NCBI GenBank assembly: GCA_037893245.1
Contig: JBAIAA010000118.1
Coordinates: forward strand, 1,240,001 to 1,304,000
DNA from: Crossaster papposus
Taxonomy: Eukaryota > Echinodermata > Asteroidea > Velatida > Solasteridae
DNA length: 64,000 nt
Direction: 5' to 3'
In this document: piece by piece, positions 55,701-64,000 of the stretch
Numbering within the stretch: the stretch's first letter is position 1
Layout: every line of letters begins with the position of its first letter
The notes under the pieces: model-generated
The model's database searches: none
Told to the model about the DNA's origin: nothing
What the model saw: the letters and a program-made list of their open reading frames with translations, nothing else
Program-made: the position numbers and the translations under genes

Positions 55701-57200
55701 CCAAGAAATAAAAGGTTTTTGGAGCCCGATGCAGTAGGCTCCAACTATAATGTAGGTTATTTCTACTCAATAATGGTAATTTTAGCTGACAAAACAAATG
55801 CCACGAATGAAAAGGAAAATAGAATGTCTGATGTTGACGGCGCAACGTTACTCGTAAAATACTTCACCGAAACTTCATTTTGGCCACTATTTTTAGGCTT
55901 TTAATTGTACGATCCAAAAATGCAACGAGACACGACCTATACGAGTTGACGTTTCGGGTAAATTCATTTTAGTCATCCTTCAATTTATAATGGCCCTGCA
56001 TGTCACATCACCAGAACGTTATTATTGCGTTCAAAAGACGACAGATCGCCGTCGCCGTCGCTAGATCTTGCTGTGGTACCCGACCTGCATATTGCTGAGT
56101 GTATTTTGAAAACCCGTCACCCCCTTTGAATAAATTGACGATAATATAGAGCGGAGCCTCAACATGTACCTTACTTGACTGATAAGTAAACAATGTACAG
56201 TCTCAAGCATCCTGTGACATCACAACATCGGGTGAGCTGGGATTTTCACAAAAAGTGAAATTTTGTTTCAGTTTTCGACGATTGCCAGACAGCAATCGTT
56301 GTAAATACCAGACTATTTTCAAACACAAATTTATTAAATTTAGTTAGTCCACATTATAATATTTGCAAATGTGTTTGACATTCGTGGATGGGTCTGGTTT
56401 CCTGACCTGATAATTCCCTGATATCGACACCATTAGGTAGTTTGGTTCTCCAAGCCAAATAGATCTACTCCGATGACGGCGATGAACAATATGGCAACGT
56501 CCACAGCCTCATATGCGTTACATGCATGAACGCCACTAAATGTGAATAGCGACCTCAATGATACCTTCACTCGACCATGTAAACAAGCAAAGATGGCTGC
56601 AAGCATGTGAATAAAATAGTCCACGTTTGTCCTCGAAACAAGTCTCTGTCCTTTTCCCGAATGTAGAAAGAAGCATTACGTTTATTGTGAAGTTTGAAAG
56701 GGGAGAATGAAGTTTGTATTTTACAAAAATGTACATAACTAAATGTGTCCCTTTTATCCACCAACAACAATAATTAGGCCCAGGCCCCCATTGATTAAAG
56801 ATGGACTACAACGGAATAATGATAAAGGCTTTGTTGCCTTTTTTTGTTCGAGAAATGTATAATGATTACTAATATATCATTAGTATTCAATAAAACTTGT
56901 TCCTTCATGCAAAAAAAACCCAAAATTGATCGGCGTTCTACGACCCAGAAAAACTCAGTTTCAGCAAAAGCCCTTAACTCATGAATAATTCATACTTTGT
57001 GTGTGACGTACTACCCATGACGATTTACTCGGGTCGATCGTGTGCGTGCATTTTTACCGTACAATGCAATGCGGAATAACAGCGGACAAGCTAGGCTATA
57101 TTTTGGTACAACTATTTTCGACCGAAAAACAGCGAAAAATGTCCGATAGCAGCGAGTATTGGGAAGACCACAGCAGAGATGAGGAAGAGGCGTACTTCTG
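55701..57200. other. Unit 2-specific DNA, no gene recognised
   Basis: AGACGACAGATCGCCGTCGC at about 56035 resembles the 29868 region. Otherwise I see ordinary sequence. Frames of 60-80 codons lack motifs. Confidence 0.35.
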
Positions 57201-57229
57201 AGGACAGTGATGGCAGCTCTAGCGATGAG

Positions 57230-57656
57230 GGGAACTCACCAGACGAGAGAGAAGGCGATGACTCTGCGGCCACGGCAGACCCGGCGGTTGCCGATGACTC
57301 GGCCGACGTAGAAGCAGTAGGCCTGGTGGTAGTAGTACGAATTCTCTCGATGTTTGGCGCTTTCAATGTGGGGATCGATCCAGGCTTCAAACGAAACTTT
57401 GTTGTCAATCCCAGTGAATTTTTCAAAGCACTTGAAGGTTCAACACAGTCCTCTGAAAAATGTGCTGAACAAATCAAAGGCCTACTTCTTGCCGAGAAGG
57501 TCAGACATGTCAGAAGGTGAAATCCTTTCGTGTAATATTTATGAACTTCACCCATTCCTTTGATAACGCAGGATCCCGCGGAAATTGCACAAAATGAATC
57601 TCTGGATTCTTCGAACAATTTCTCGTGAATCCACCAACAACACATGAAGTTGGCAT
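57230..57656 (-). pseudogene. THAP zinc-finger sequence, decayed
   Basis: On the minus strand, ATG at 57656 opens MPTSCVVGGFTRN followed by NPEIHFVQFPRDP, EWVKFI and RKDF, then TGA at 57510. This is the first half of a THAP domain. The second half follows in another frame: LICSAHFSEDC near 57470, then FRLKPGSIPTL near 57390, matching the family's 'ICSxHF' and 'LKxxAVPT' elements. The second zinc cysteine of the usual C-x4-C is Phe here (a TGC to TTC-type change). The link between the halves has two stop codons and a frame change with no credible intron. It is most likely a dead copy, from a gene or from a THAP-bearing transposase. After it comes a Ser/Ala/Thr-rich acidic tail. A two-exon gene with a very small intron is less likely. 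Confidence 0.65.
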
Positions 57657-58373
57657 TATTGTAGCTGATAGTGATACACTATGAAAACAAGATTCGTAAA
57701 AACTTCATGCCTCTGCATGAAAACGCATACATAATACACACGGAATAACATGGCGTTTTTTGTTTACTCTCGGTTGCTCATGGGTAGTACGTCATCACTT
57801 TTCGCTGGTTTACAAGTCCGCTGGTACTATATCGTGGATTTCATTGTGGTTTTCAGTGGATCTTTGCCGGGAACCAGTACAGGGCGGGAAATTTCAAAAT
57901 CGAAGAATCGAGGTCTAATTTTTTCGGTCAAATTGCAACAAAATTATTTAGAGAAAAACATGACCGTAACAATAAAGTGTTACCTGAACACAACATAAAC
58001 AAGGTCCGATAATAAATTTAATGTGTGAGTTTTCGTTGTAGTCCATCTTTAAAAGTTAAAACTTAAAATAATTCCTTATCAACAGGGATAATTTACCCTA
58101 CTGGATACATCACCGAATATGAGCTTAAATGAAAAAAAAAACCTTTTTAGCATCACTATTTGGTTTGTTAACATCTACCAATACCAATAATGTATCCAGG
58201 CCTATATATTGTTTTTCACGAAATAGCTGCAGTATATTATCTGGCTAATCTGCGCAACAACCTGTACAACGATAGTATGATAATGCCTTTTTGACAGCGT
58301 GTTTATGATTAACGACGGAAAAAAGCGTATTGAGGGCGCCCTCGATTTGTTTCTGAAGTCAGTCTCGACCACC
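57657..58373. other. Unique DNA, no gene recognised
   Basis: TTGAGGGCGCCCTCGATTTGTTTCTGAA-like sequence at about 58330-58357 is shared with the centre of the foldback at 27377-27430. Otherwise nothing is seen. Confidence 0.4.
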
Positions 58374-58499
58374 GGGCCCAATTTCTAAGGATTCTGTGCT
58401 TACAGGGTAAGCACATAATTGTTCTGCTAGCGCGGTTAGCGGAAAATGGTGACCGTAAGCGCGGAATTCTGTGGTTAGCAGAGCCATGAAATTGGGCCC
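58374..58499. mobile_element. MITE with GGGCCCAATTTC ends, copy 3 (short)
   Basis: GGGCCCAATTTCTAAGGATT (58374) is mirrored by CATGAAATTGGGCCC (ends 58498). The interior has TGCTTACAGGGTAAGCAC and GCTAGCGCGGTTAGC words. It is half the length of the copies at 6536 and 16969. Confidence 0.75.
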
Positions 58500-58997
58500 T
58501 GATCTCTACAAACTGGATAGGTCGAGCGACTCTACACGTGAACTCAAGCCACTCGGCGGCCATATTGGGATATTAAAAACATTGCAGGCGTACACACGTT
58601 CGTATAGCGCACGACCGAGAAAACGAATTTAATATCACAGGAAACGAAGTTAATATCACATGAACAATCAAGTTTGATCAGGAAAATTAAGTTAAACATA
58701 ATAACACCCAAGAATAATACGCCAAGTTTCAATGTTTCAAATAGGCCTATTTTCGCGAAAACATACGAGACATTCGTGTGAGACGATGCAATACAGTGCA
58801 AATCCTCTGGGATATGGCCGACAAGTATTTTCAAGAATTTTTTTAACATTTAATTCCAACTTCTAAATTCAAAGGATTCCACATCATAACCTCATGCACA
58901 AACCATAGGAAAAGGCAAAACGAGGTTTTGGGGATTAAGGAAATTCTTCAAATTGTATATCCAGACACTAAAAAGCCAGTTTTATGATAAAATTAAA
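58500..58997. other. Unique DNA, no gene recognised
   Basis: ACGAATTTAATATCACAGGA and ACGAAGTTAATATCACATGA form a short direct repeat near 58623-58665. No gene is seen. Confidence 0.35.
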
Positions 58998-59718
58998 GAG
59001 AAAATGTCAGTGTGTTTTAGAAAAATGTAATTGCACTGTCCAGATTTGGAATCAATCTAATGTTTAGTAAATTTTAGGAAGGGTCCTAAAAATTCTTGCT
59101 GGACAAGTGCACAGTAAAAATAAATTATGTAGTTTGAGCTTAAGCCATAGAGCTGTATAATAAAGATACAGCTCTATGGCTTAAACTATTAAACTATAAA
59201 TCACAATTAATAATACCAATCACACATTAAATAATAACATAATTATGTCACACAATGGAATCAAATTTGCTTGCTTTCATTTTGCATTGATACACTACAG
59301 ATAATGTAATAATATGCTTATTGTGTATTGTTTACTAATGTTATAAAACCCAAATAATAAAAAACTACCCCTACCTTTCTATGAATTCAAAACCAAAATA
59401 AAAACTTGCGATGTCATTTTAGAATAATAATTGTTCATACTATGCAAAGATACATTTGGCAGAGTTCTTCACAGGCCAAATGTTAATAGGACACCCTGTA
59501 CGGCTTTAACTTCGAATTGTGAGTGTTTCTAGATATTTGTGCGATACGAACACGATATTTGTCTATATTTTTGTCTTGTAAGAACGCAAAATAAAGAAGG
59601 TTATTAAAAAGAAAAATTTGACAGGGCGGCATAACATTTTAACAGGGCGGCATAAAAATATGACAGAACAGCCTAACATGTACACAGGGCGGGCTACCCT
59701 GCTAACAGTGATTGTGCA
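58998..59718 (+). repeat. Segmental-duplication block matching 46410-47165
   Basis: GAAAATGTCAGTGTGTTTTA to AGGGCGGGCTACCCTGCTAA, same order as in unit 1. It includes the hairpin at 59141-59187 and the ACAGGGCGGCATAACA repeats. Confidence 0.85.
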
Positions 59719-60467
59719 TGAGAACACCGACTGAGTAAATCCATGTCATTTTAACATCTGTATAATTTGCTTTGAATATTAACAATACAATTTTAACCAG
59801 ATTCGTCAGTTTTCATGAAACGTATGTTCACTATACAAAAGCTTAAAGAATATATGTATATTTTCATGTTACGTTTCACAAAGATACGTTTGTGACTGTT
59901 GCGACTGTTTTGTTATCTTTACTTATTGTTGAAACATGAAATGCCAAGATGCAGAGTTCTGCGATATTTGTACAGCACATCTAAGAAATGTGGAACACCG
60001 AGATAGCTTATCTTGGAAAACGTAGTTGGTCAATTAAGCTTCCGTAGTTTACTATACAATAAAGGTGGCTCTACACTTCCAGAATCGTGAGAGAAAAAAC
60101 TGTGACCATTGTGATATTGGGATAAATCTACAGAACGTTAAATTTATGCTGGTCAAATATAGTTCATGACACAATATATTGTGTACACAAAAGACCACCA
60201 TGAACTGTTTGACGTGCAAGTCAAAGGGACAGTCTTCGTGGAATGGGCACAAAATTGGGCTAACTATACCTGTATTGTGGAATTTAATCATATGTTAAGG
60301 GTACTCTAGACCATCTGATTCCATAAATCTACTGTTCTTTCGAAATATCCCAGTCTTTCTCTCAGATAGGGACCACAATGTGGAAAAATCTCACTGGAAA
60401 CGAAAATAACGTTTTCACCTAACAATGTTCTCCTAAATCTCTCTTTAAAGGTAGTATACATAATAAA
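59719..60467. other. Unit 2-specific DNA, no gene recognised
   Basis: About 750 bp inserted relative to unit 1, where the flanking blocks are adjacent (47165/47178). No coding or clear repeat signal. Confidence 0.4.
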
Positions 60468-60628
60468 TGTACTTATTTACAAAGGATTTTATTGCATTTT
60501 TACCCACCATCACTGCCGCCACTGTGTCACTCTCGACCTGTCTGCGGAACCAAAATATTGTTTACTAGTTTGTTGAGTGATCGTTTATTTATGTCACTTT
60601 TTGAGGCGTTTTTTCAAAGCGTTCATAC
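60468..60628 (+). repeat. Start of a third duplication unit
   Basis: 60468-60544 matches 47178-47253. From 60544, GGAACCAAAATATTGTTTAC to TTTTTCAAAGCGTTCATAC matches the sulfotransferase upstream region at 47872-47967 and 30664-30820. The match stops abruptly at the LTR at 60629, where units 1 and 2 continue CGTGAACCAG. Compared with unit 2, about 620 bp between the two parts are missing. Confidence 0.8.
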
Positions 60629-60840
60629 TGTAACGCGACAGAGGGCGCTAGATAGCGCGATGTGAATATAAATAACAAGTAAAGCACCGTACGTGCACTA
60701 TGCATATATAGCTGTGTGTTAAGCGAGCGCGGCGCTTAGGCTCCGCCTTGCGCGTACGTTATTGGGCAGTGTGAGTCACTGCTTGGTGACGTGAGGCACG
60801 CGCGCATGCGCGTGTATGGGCTACGGCCGCCTCGCAAGGC

Positions 60841-60847
60841 TATAAAA
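60841..60847 (+). promoter_or_regulatory. TATA box of the LTR promoter
   Basis: TATAAAAGGCGCGTGCAGAG lies about 210 bp inside the LTR in a GC-rich setting (CGCATGCGCGTG upstream). Transcription would start roughly 30 bp downstream, near 60870. Confidence 0.65.
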
Positions 60848-61467
60848 GGCGCGTGCAGAGCTGATTCCGGGGGTCCATGCACCGTGGGCTTACTGTCAGC
60901 AGTAAAGCGGACGAATTGATAAAGCTAGTCTTAATAGGAGTTAGTGGGAGCAGCTTGCTGGTTGCCTATCCGAGTGGCCGTGTACGCTCCCTCTAGTGGG
61001 AGCTCACGAGAAGTGCGGCGAATATAGATCGGCTCACAAGGATTTATGCAGGCCCATACTAGTGGTGCTTGGCTGGTAACCTAGCTCGCAGCGTAGACAT
61101 TCTTAGCGCGATATTGTGTGGGGAGCGGGGTTGGTTGAAAGGCCATATACCAGTTGTGCGGCTCGGTTCGATAAATTGGGAGCACTGTTGCCCACGATCA
61201 CACAACTCTGTTGAGTGAGGGTGACATCCCATTAGGTGGTATTGGTCCTAGACTTGTCCCAGTCTCTCTTTGCGTGCGCATTGCATAATGAAATAGGCCT
61301 CCCATCCGGCATTGGCTGCGGTACACTGCATTGCTAGGCTAACTTGCGTTACAAAGCCCTCCTATCCTAATTGTTTATTGTAAGAGCGCCCTCTATATTA
61401 AATTCCTGTAATAGTCTGGCGTGATCGTTGGATTAATCGGCCTTTCTGTGATTTAGGCAGAAGTCTA

Positions 61468-61473
61468 AATAAA
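61468..61473 (+). terminator. Possible LTR polyadenylation signal
   Basis: AATAAA in AGTCTAAATAAACCAGTTTG, followed by GTTTGTGATCC. It lies downstream of the presumed start site, as expected for R/U5 processing in the 3' LTR. Confidence 0.45.
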
Positions 61474-61766
61474 CCAGTTTGTGATCCTTTGCACATAAAG
61501 TTGGTGTCCATAGCCGTTCATGTAAAGTCAGCGTTCCTAGTGTCCGCGTCACAAGCATTAGACCAATCACATTAGCCCGCGTACCCATACCACCCAAAAC
61601 AACTAGCCTTCCAACTGGGACGGTATATTTCCATCCCAACGGACTCGTCTCTAACCGCTCAGGGGCGTTCCGGTACTTGCCGTCCGGCGCACCACGCTCC
61701 GTGGAGAGGGCGCCCTCTTCCGAGTTCTCCCCTTCCACATCGCAAAAGGGGCGTGGCGTCACAAAT

Positions 61767-61787
61767 TGGTGTCAGAAGTGGGATTCG
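61767..61787 (+). other. Primer-binding site, tRNA-Leu
   Basis: TGGTGTCAGAAGTGGGATTC plus G is complementary to a tRNA-Leu 3' end (CGAATCCCACTTCTGACA plus CCA), 21 bases by my recollection of that tRNA. It lies three bases after the LTR. Reverse transcription of the first strand would start here. Confidence 0.8.
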
Positions 61788-62051
61788 GTTGTGAGGGTTA
61801 TTGTTGTGATCATTCTTCTCAGTCTCATTTGGTTGGGTACAGCGATAGTTTTGAGTGTCTTTCCTGCAAGTTGATTGGCCGATGCATCGGTTACTTTGGG
61901 CATCGGTTTCATTGGCTCTTGTCTGTGTACTGCTAACCATCATTCTCTGTTGTCGTATATGGTGTGATCATCGAAGGGAAAGAAGGTATTTCCGTTGGGT
62001 GCGCTCTGCAAGGTTTGATCCGTCAGTTGAGGACGAGGTTGAAACTACAGT
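61788..62051 (+). other. Retrotransposon leader with hydrophobic reading frames
   Basis: Between the primer-binding site and gag. One frame, open from about 61677 and ending at 61874, encodes a hydrophobic run (VVRVIVVIILLSLIWLG) but has no ATG. A second frame has a good ATG and is listed separately. Confidence 0.5.
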
Positions 62052-62055
62052 ATGA
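61882..62055 (+). CDS. Small single-pass membrane protein ORF upstream of gag
   Basis: 57 codons from ATG 61882. Residues about 4-26 form a strong hydrophobic segment (LLWASVSLALVCVLLTIILC), followed by a basic WCDHRRERRYFRW stretch and an acidic C-terminus. Its TGA stop overlaps the gag ATG as ATGA at 62052-62055, an arrangement that allows termination-reinitiation. The frame extends upstream of 61882 but only to a GTG. No known family is recognised, and Ty3/gypsy leaders do not normally carry such a protein. It may be chance, because the leader is hydrophobic in two frames. Confidence 0.4.
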   Translation: MHRLLWASVSLALVCVLLTIILCCRIWCDHRRERRYFRWVRSARFDPSVEDEVETTV

Positions 62056-63587
62056 GTGACAGCAATGTGAAAGGGAACCTGCACAGGTCCCGGATGGAAG
62101 TGCAGTTGTTGCAGTGGGAGAGAGCTCAGCAATTGGACAGAATTGCGAAGTTAGAAGCAGCTTTGCAAGGTGCAAAAGCAGCTGTGACGAGCCCGATTGG
62201 TGGAGCTCGCGACGATGCGTTCGACTCAAGTGCGCATGTCAAAGTTGATTCGGATATTGCATTCCGGCTCCCTGGCCAGGGATTGGCTGAAAACATGGAG
62301 GAGACGTCGGGGTATGTTTCTTTAGGGATGCCGCGAATGACTGAGTGGAAGACGCCAGAAGTCCATCCCAAGGAACAGGATGGTGGGTGCAGTTTGATAG
62401 ATTGGATGACTCCAAATAGGGAGAAGACGTCCAGTCCGGTAGTTTCTGCGGTACATGAGAGGTGTATAAACGGAAGTCCAAGTATCGACATGCCTCGTGC
62501 ACCCGATGCGGAGAAGAAGCTCCATAGCGAGCTGTTGAGTTTTGCTACACGTTTGCCTAGAAATGAGACCGAGGGCGTGGCTGATAATTCAAATGCGGAT
62601 GAGGCAGGGCCTTATCAGCTAAGGAGAGACGCAAGATTTGTCGGGACGGATGGGCTGAGAGAACGAGTTAGCGAGGCTTCTCGTCGCCCAAGTATAATTC
62701 CTGACCGTTTTAATGGTAAAGTGCCGTGGAATGAGTACTACAGGCACTTCGAGAGTTGTCGTTTGGTAAACCGATGGGATGATGTGAAATCCGCCGAATA
62801 TTTGGCTGCAAGTCTTCAAGGAGATGCAGTCCGCATCCTTGATGAGGGCGCTTACCAAGGAAATAAGCCGCGTTATAAGGAATTGATTAAGTCGCTAGCA
62901 AGGAGGTTTGGGTCTGGCCAGCAGGCTGAGAATTTCCTAGTAGAGTTGCGTCATCGCCGCCAGAAGCCCAGGGAAACGCTGCAGGAGTTATGTCAGGCGG
63001 TACACGAATTGGCCGTTAAGGCGTATCCCGAGATCCCCGAGGAGGCAAGGGACCGGTTGGAGAAAAACCACTTTGTTGATGCGGTTTCTGATCAGCAGGT
63101 GCGGGAAGGTATTTTCCGAGCAAGGCCAAAGATTTTATCTGAGGCGTTACAAGCCGCCCTTGAGACTGAAAACTTCCACAGGGTGGAGGCTCAGCGAAGA
63201 ATGGAGGAGAGGCCTTATAAGGCTAGAGGCATTGACCTAGAAATGGAGGAAAGAATCCAGTCTGTGGAGCAAGCTGTAAGTCAGCATTCAAGGTCTGTAA
63301 ACGAGATCGCTAAGCAGATGGAAGTGTTAATGGGAAGATTGTTGTCCAAACCTACAACGCATGCGCAGTCAACTTCTGCGGTGCAAGGAGCAATACATGG
63401 ATCGCGCTATCAAGGGCAGCGGCCCAAGGCTGAATTTAAGTGTCACAATTGTGGTGCATTGGGGCATTTTGCAAGAGAATGCACGCAGCCTAGGCGTAAA
63501 AGAAGTCATTACCAGGGAAACGAGAACCGGCCGACCGAAGGGTCCACGGAAAGGCCGAGCAGCGTAGAGGGCCCACAGAAACAATAA
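62052..63587 (+). CDS. gag: Gag polyprotein of Ty3/gypsy-type retrotransposon
   Basis: 511 residues, forming the nucleocapsid and capsid of the intracellular particle. Residues about 210-375 contain a retrotransposon capsid domain (PDRFNGKVPWNEYYRHFE, then YLAASLQGDAVRIL, LARRFGSGQQAENFLVEL, HRRQKPRETLQELCQAV). The N-terminal 200 residues are polar and poorly conserved in type. A CCHC zinc knuckle C-x2-C-x4-H-x4-C is at residues 464-477 (CHNCGALGHFAREC), followed by a basic tail. The frame is open from ATG to TAA without damage, so the element may be young. Pol lies in the -1 frame and overlaps the gag end. The start is supported by the overlap with the small upstream ORF and by the first ATG in this frame. 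Confidence 0.9.
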   Translation: MSDSNVKGNLHRSRMEVQLLQWERAQQLDRIAKLEAALQGAKAAVTSPIGGARDDAFDSSAHVKVDSDIAFRLPGQGLAENMEETSGYVSLGMPRMTEWKTPEVHPKEQDGGCSLIDWMTPNREKTSSPVVSAVHERCINGSPSIDMPRAPDAEKKLHSELLSFATRLPRNETEGVADNSNADEAGPYQLRRDARFVGTDGLRERVSEASRRPSIIPDRFNGKVPWNEYYRHFESCRLVNRWDDVKSAEYLAASLQGDAVRILDEGAYQGNKPRYKELIKSLARRFGSGQQAENFLVELRHRRQKPRETLQELCQAVHELAVKAYPEIPEEARDRLEKNHFVDAVSDQQVREGIFRARPKILSEALQAALETENFHRVEAQRRMEERPYKARGIDLEMEERIQSVEQAVSQHSRSVNEIAKQMEVLMGRLLSKPTTHAQSTSAVQGAIHGSRYQGQRPKAEFKCHNCGALGHFARECTQPRRKRSHYQGNENRPTEGSTERPSSVEGPQKQ

Positions 63588-64000
63588 ATAAGTCAGTGAA
63601 GCGGAAAGCAGAAATTGATGGCGAAGTTCATACAGTCTTGAGACCTTTGAAGGTTGGAGCGTGTCATGAGGTATTCGTGGACGGATCAATTAGGTCGACC
63701 AAATTCAGGTTGCTTATTGATACCGGGGCAACGAATACACTAATTAGTTCAACAGTATACTACCAGCTACCCAAGGAACAACGACCAGTGCTAGAAGGCT
63801 GCGCTGACGTGAGACAGGTGGATGGCAGTCCACTGCATGTGTTCGGTACTGCATGGGTAGACTTACAGATTGGAAAGACAGTGCACCCCGTCAAGGCAGT
63901 GTTTGCAGACATTAACACCCCTGCAATGCTGGGAATGGATTGGTTATTGGAAGCACAAGGCAGCTTGGATTTCCGCAAACTGGAACTTTGTCTCAATGGA
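63500..64000 (+). CDS. pol: Pol polyprotein N-terminal part (aspartic protease), runs off window
   Basis: Frame -1 relative to gag. It opens after the stops at 63491 and 63497 and is uninterrupted to the window end. The retropepsin active site LLIDTGATNTLI is encoded at 63710-63745, and LGMDWL, the typical C-terminal protease motif, follows near 63931. There is no independent start, so expression probably depends on frameshifting at 63515. Reverse transcriptase, RNase H and integrase would follow outside the window. The clade within Ty3/gypsy cannot be decided without them. Confidence 0.85.
63515..63521 (+). promoter_or_regulatory. Programmed -1 frameshift site GGGAAAC
   Basis: In the gag frame the codons read CAG GGA AAC, giving the X XXY YYZ slippery heptamer G GGA AAC exactly in phase. 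It lies within the 88-nt gag-pol overlap (63500-63587). Six bases later CGGCC (63528-63532) can pair with GGCCG (63553-63557), a short stem at the usual distance. A slip here would place ribosomes in the pol frame. Confidence 0.7.

Larger units (their letters stand above)
60629..61763 (+). mobile_element. 5' long terminal repeat of a Ty3/gypsy-type retrotransposon
   Basis: Begins TGTAACGC and ends GCGTCACA, an imperfect short inverted terminus with the canonical TG...CA ends. The 1135-bp length is an inference from these ends, the break in homology at 60628, and the primer-binding site three bases after the right end. It carries a TATA box and an AATAAA. The matching 3' LTR is beyond the window. 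Confidence 0.8.

Noticed and set aside
57179-57520. 113-codon acidic frame on the plus strand opposite the THAP sequence
   Set aside because: It is antisense to a recognisable THAP domain. The acidic and serine-rich look comes from the complementary Ser/Ala-rich tail.
61677-61874. Upstream hydrophobic frame in the retrotransposon leader as a gene
   Set aside because: It has no ATG (the open frame begins at TTG) and spans the LTR end and primer-binding site. Only the ATG-started frame at 61882 is listed as a candidate.

Overview
The window looks like nuclear DNA of a marine invertebrate animal. There are spliced exons with good donor and acceptor sites, one intronless family gene, dense short inverted-repeat elements, SINE/LINE/Penelope/LTR remnants and long single-base tracts. 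A Golgi carbohydrate-sulfotransferase duplicated in tandem, many 'GAGGGCGC'-type and 'GGGCCAATTTCATG'-type mobile repeats and a tRNA-headed SINE would fit an echinoderm. That assignment is inference from general impression, not proof; no taxon marker gene is present.

Positions 1 to about 30,000 hold no protein-coding gene I can support. This half is a field of foldback and MITE-like elements (arm-loop-arm structures with matching inverted ends) separated by plain unique DNA. The most striking are a CG-rich nested foldback (7312-8397), a foldback whose arms are built from repeated TGACGTCA octamers (26852-28216), a foldback of about 21-bp GTCGTGG repeats (28301-28794), a near-perfect palindrome (26170-26333) and a four-copy family clustered between 20.6 and 25.8 kb. 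A 3' fragment of a CR1/L2-like LINE lies at 6150-6405.

Positions 30,000 to 60,600 are a tandem segmental duplication. Unit 1 starts near 30.36 kb and carries an intact intronless sulfotransferase gene (31145-32386). Unit 2 starts near 47.49 kb and carries a second copy with a one-base deletion (48299-49542). The start of a third unit is visible at 60468-60628. Units share a 71-bp minisatellite, several blocks of intergenic DNA and a CG-rich foldback, but differ by insertions. Unit 1 alone has a 1.7-kb tandem repeat and a spliced gene at 37.9-41.8 kb. That gene is predicted to encode a Tudor-like domain followed by a Ser/Pro-rich linker and a basic 'RPWT-EEK' region; its third coding exon lies in a tandem repeat with two intact copies and one broken copy. 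Unit 2 alone has a decayed Penelope-type reverse transcriptase, a tRNA-derived SINE and a decayed THAP zinc-finger sequence.

Positions 60,629 to 64,000 are the 5' end of a Ty3/gypsy-type LTR retrotransposon inserted into the third unit. It has a 1135-bp LTR, a tRNA-Leu primer-binding site, a small membrane-protein ORF that overlaps the gag start by ATGA, gag with a CCHC knuckle, a correctly phased GGGAAAC slippery site in the gag-pol overlap, and the retropepsin start of pol. The element runs off the window, and the third sulfotransferase copy, if it exists, should lie beyond its 3' LTR.
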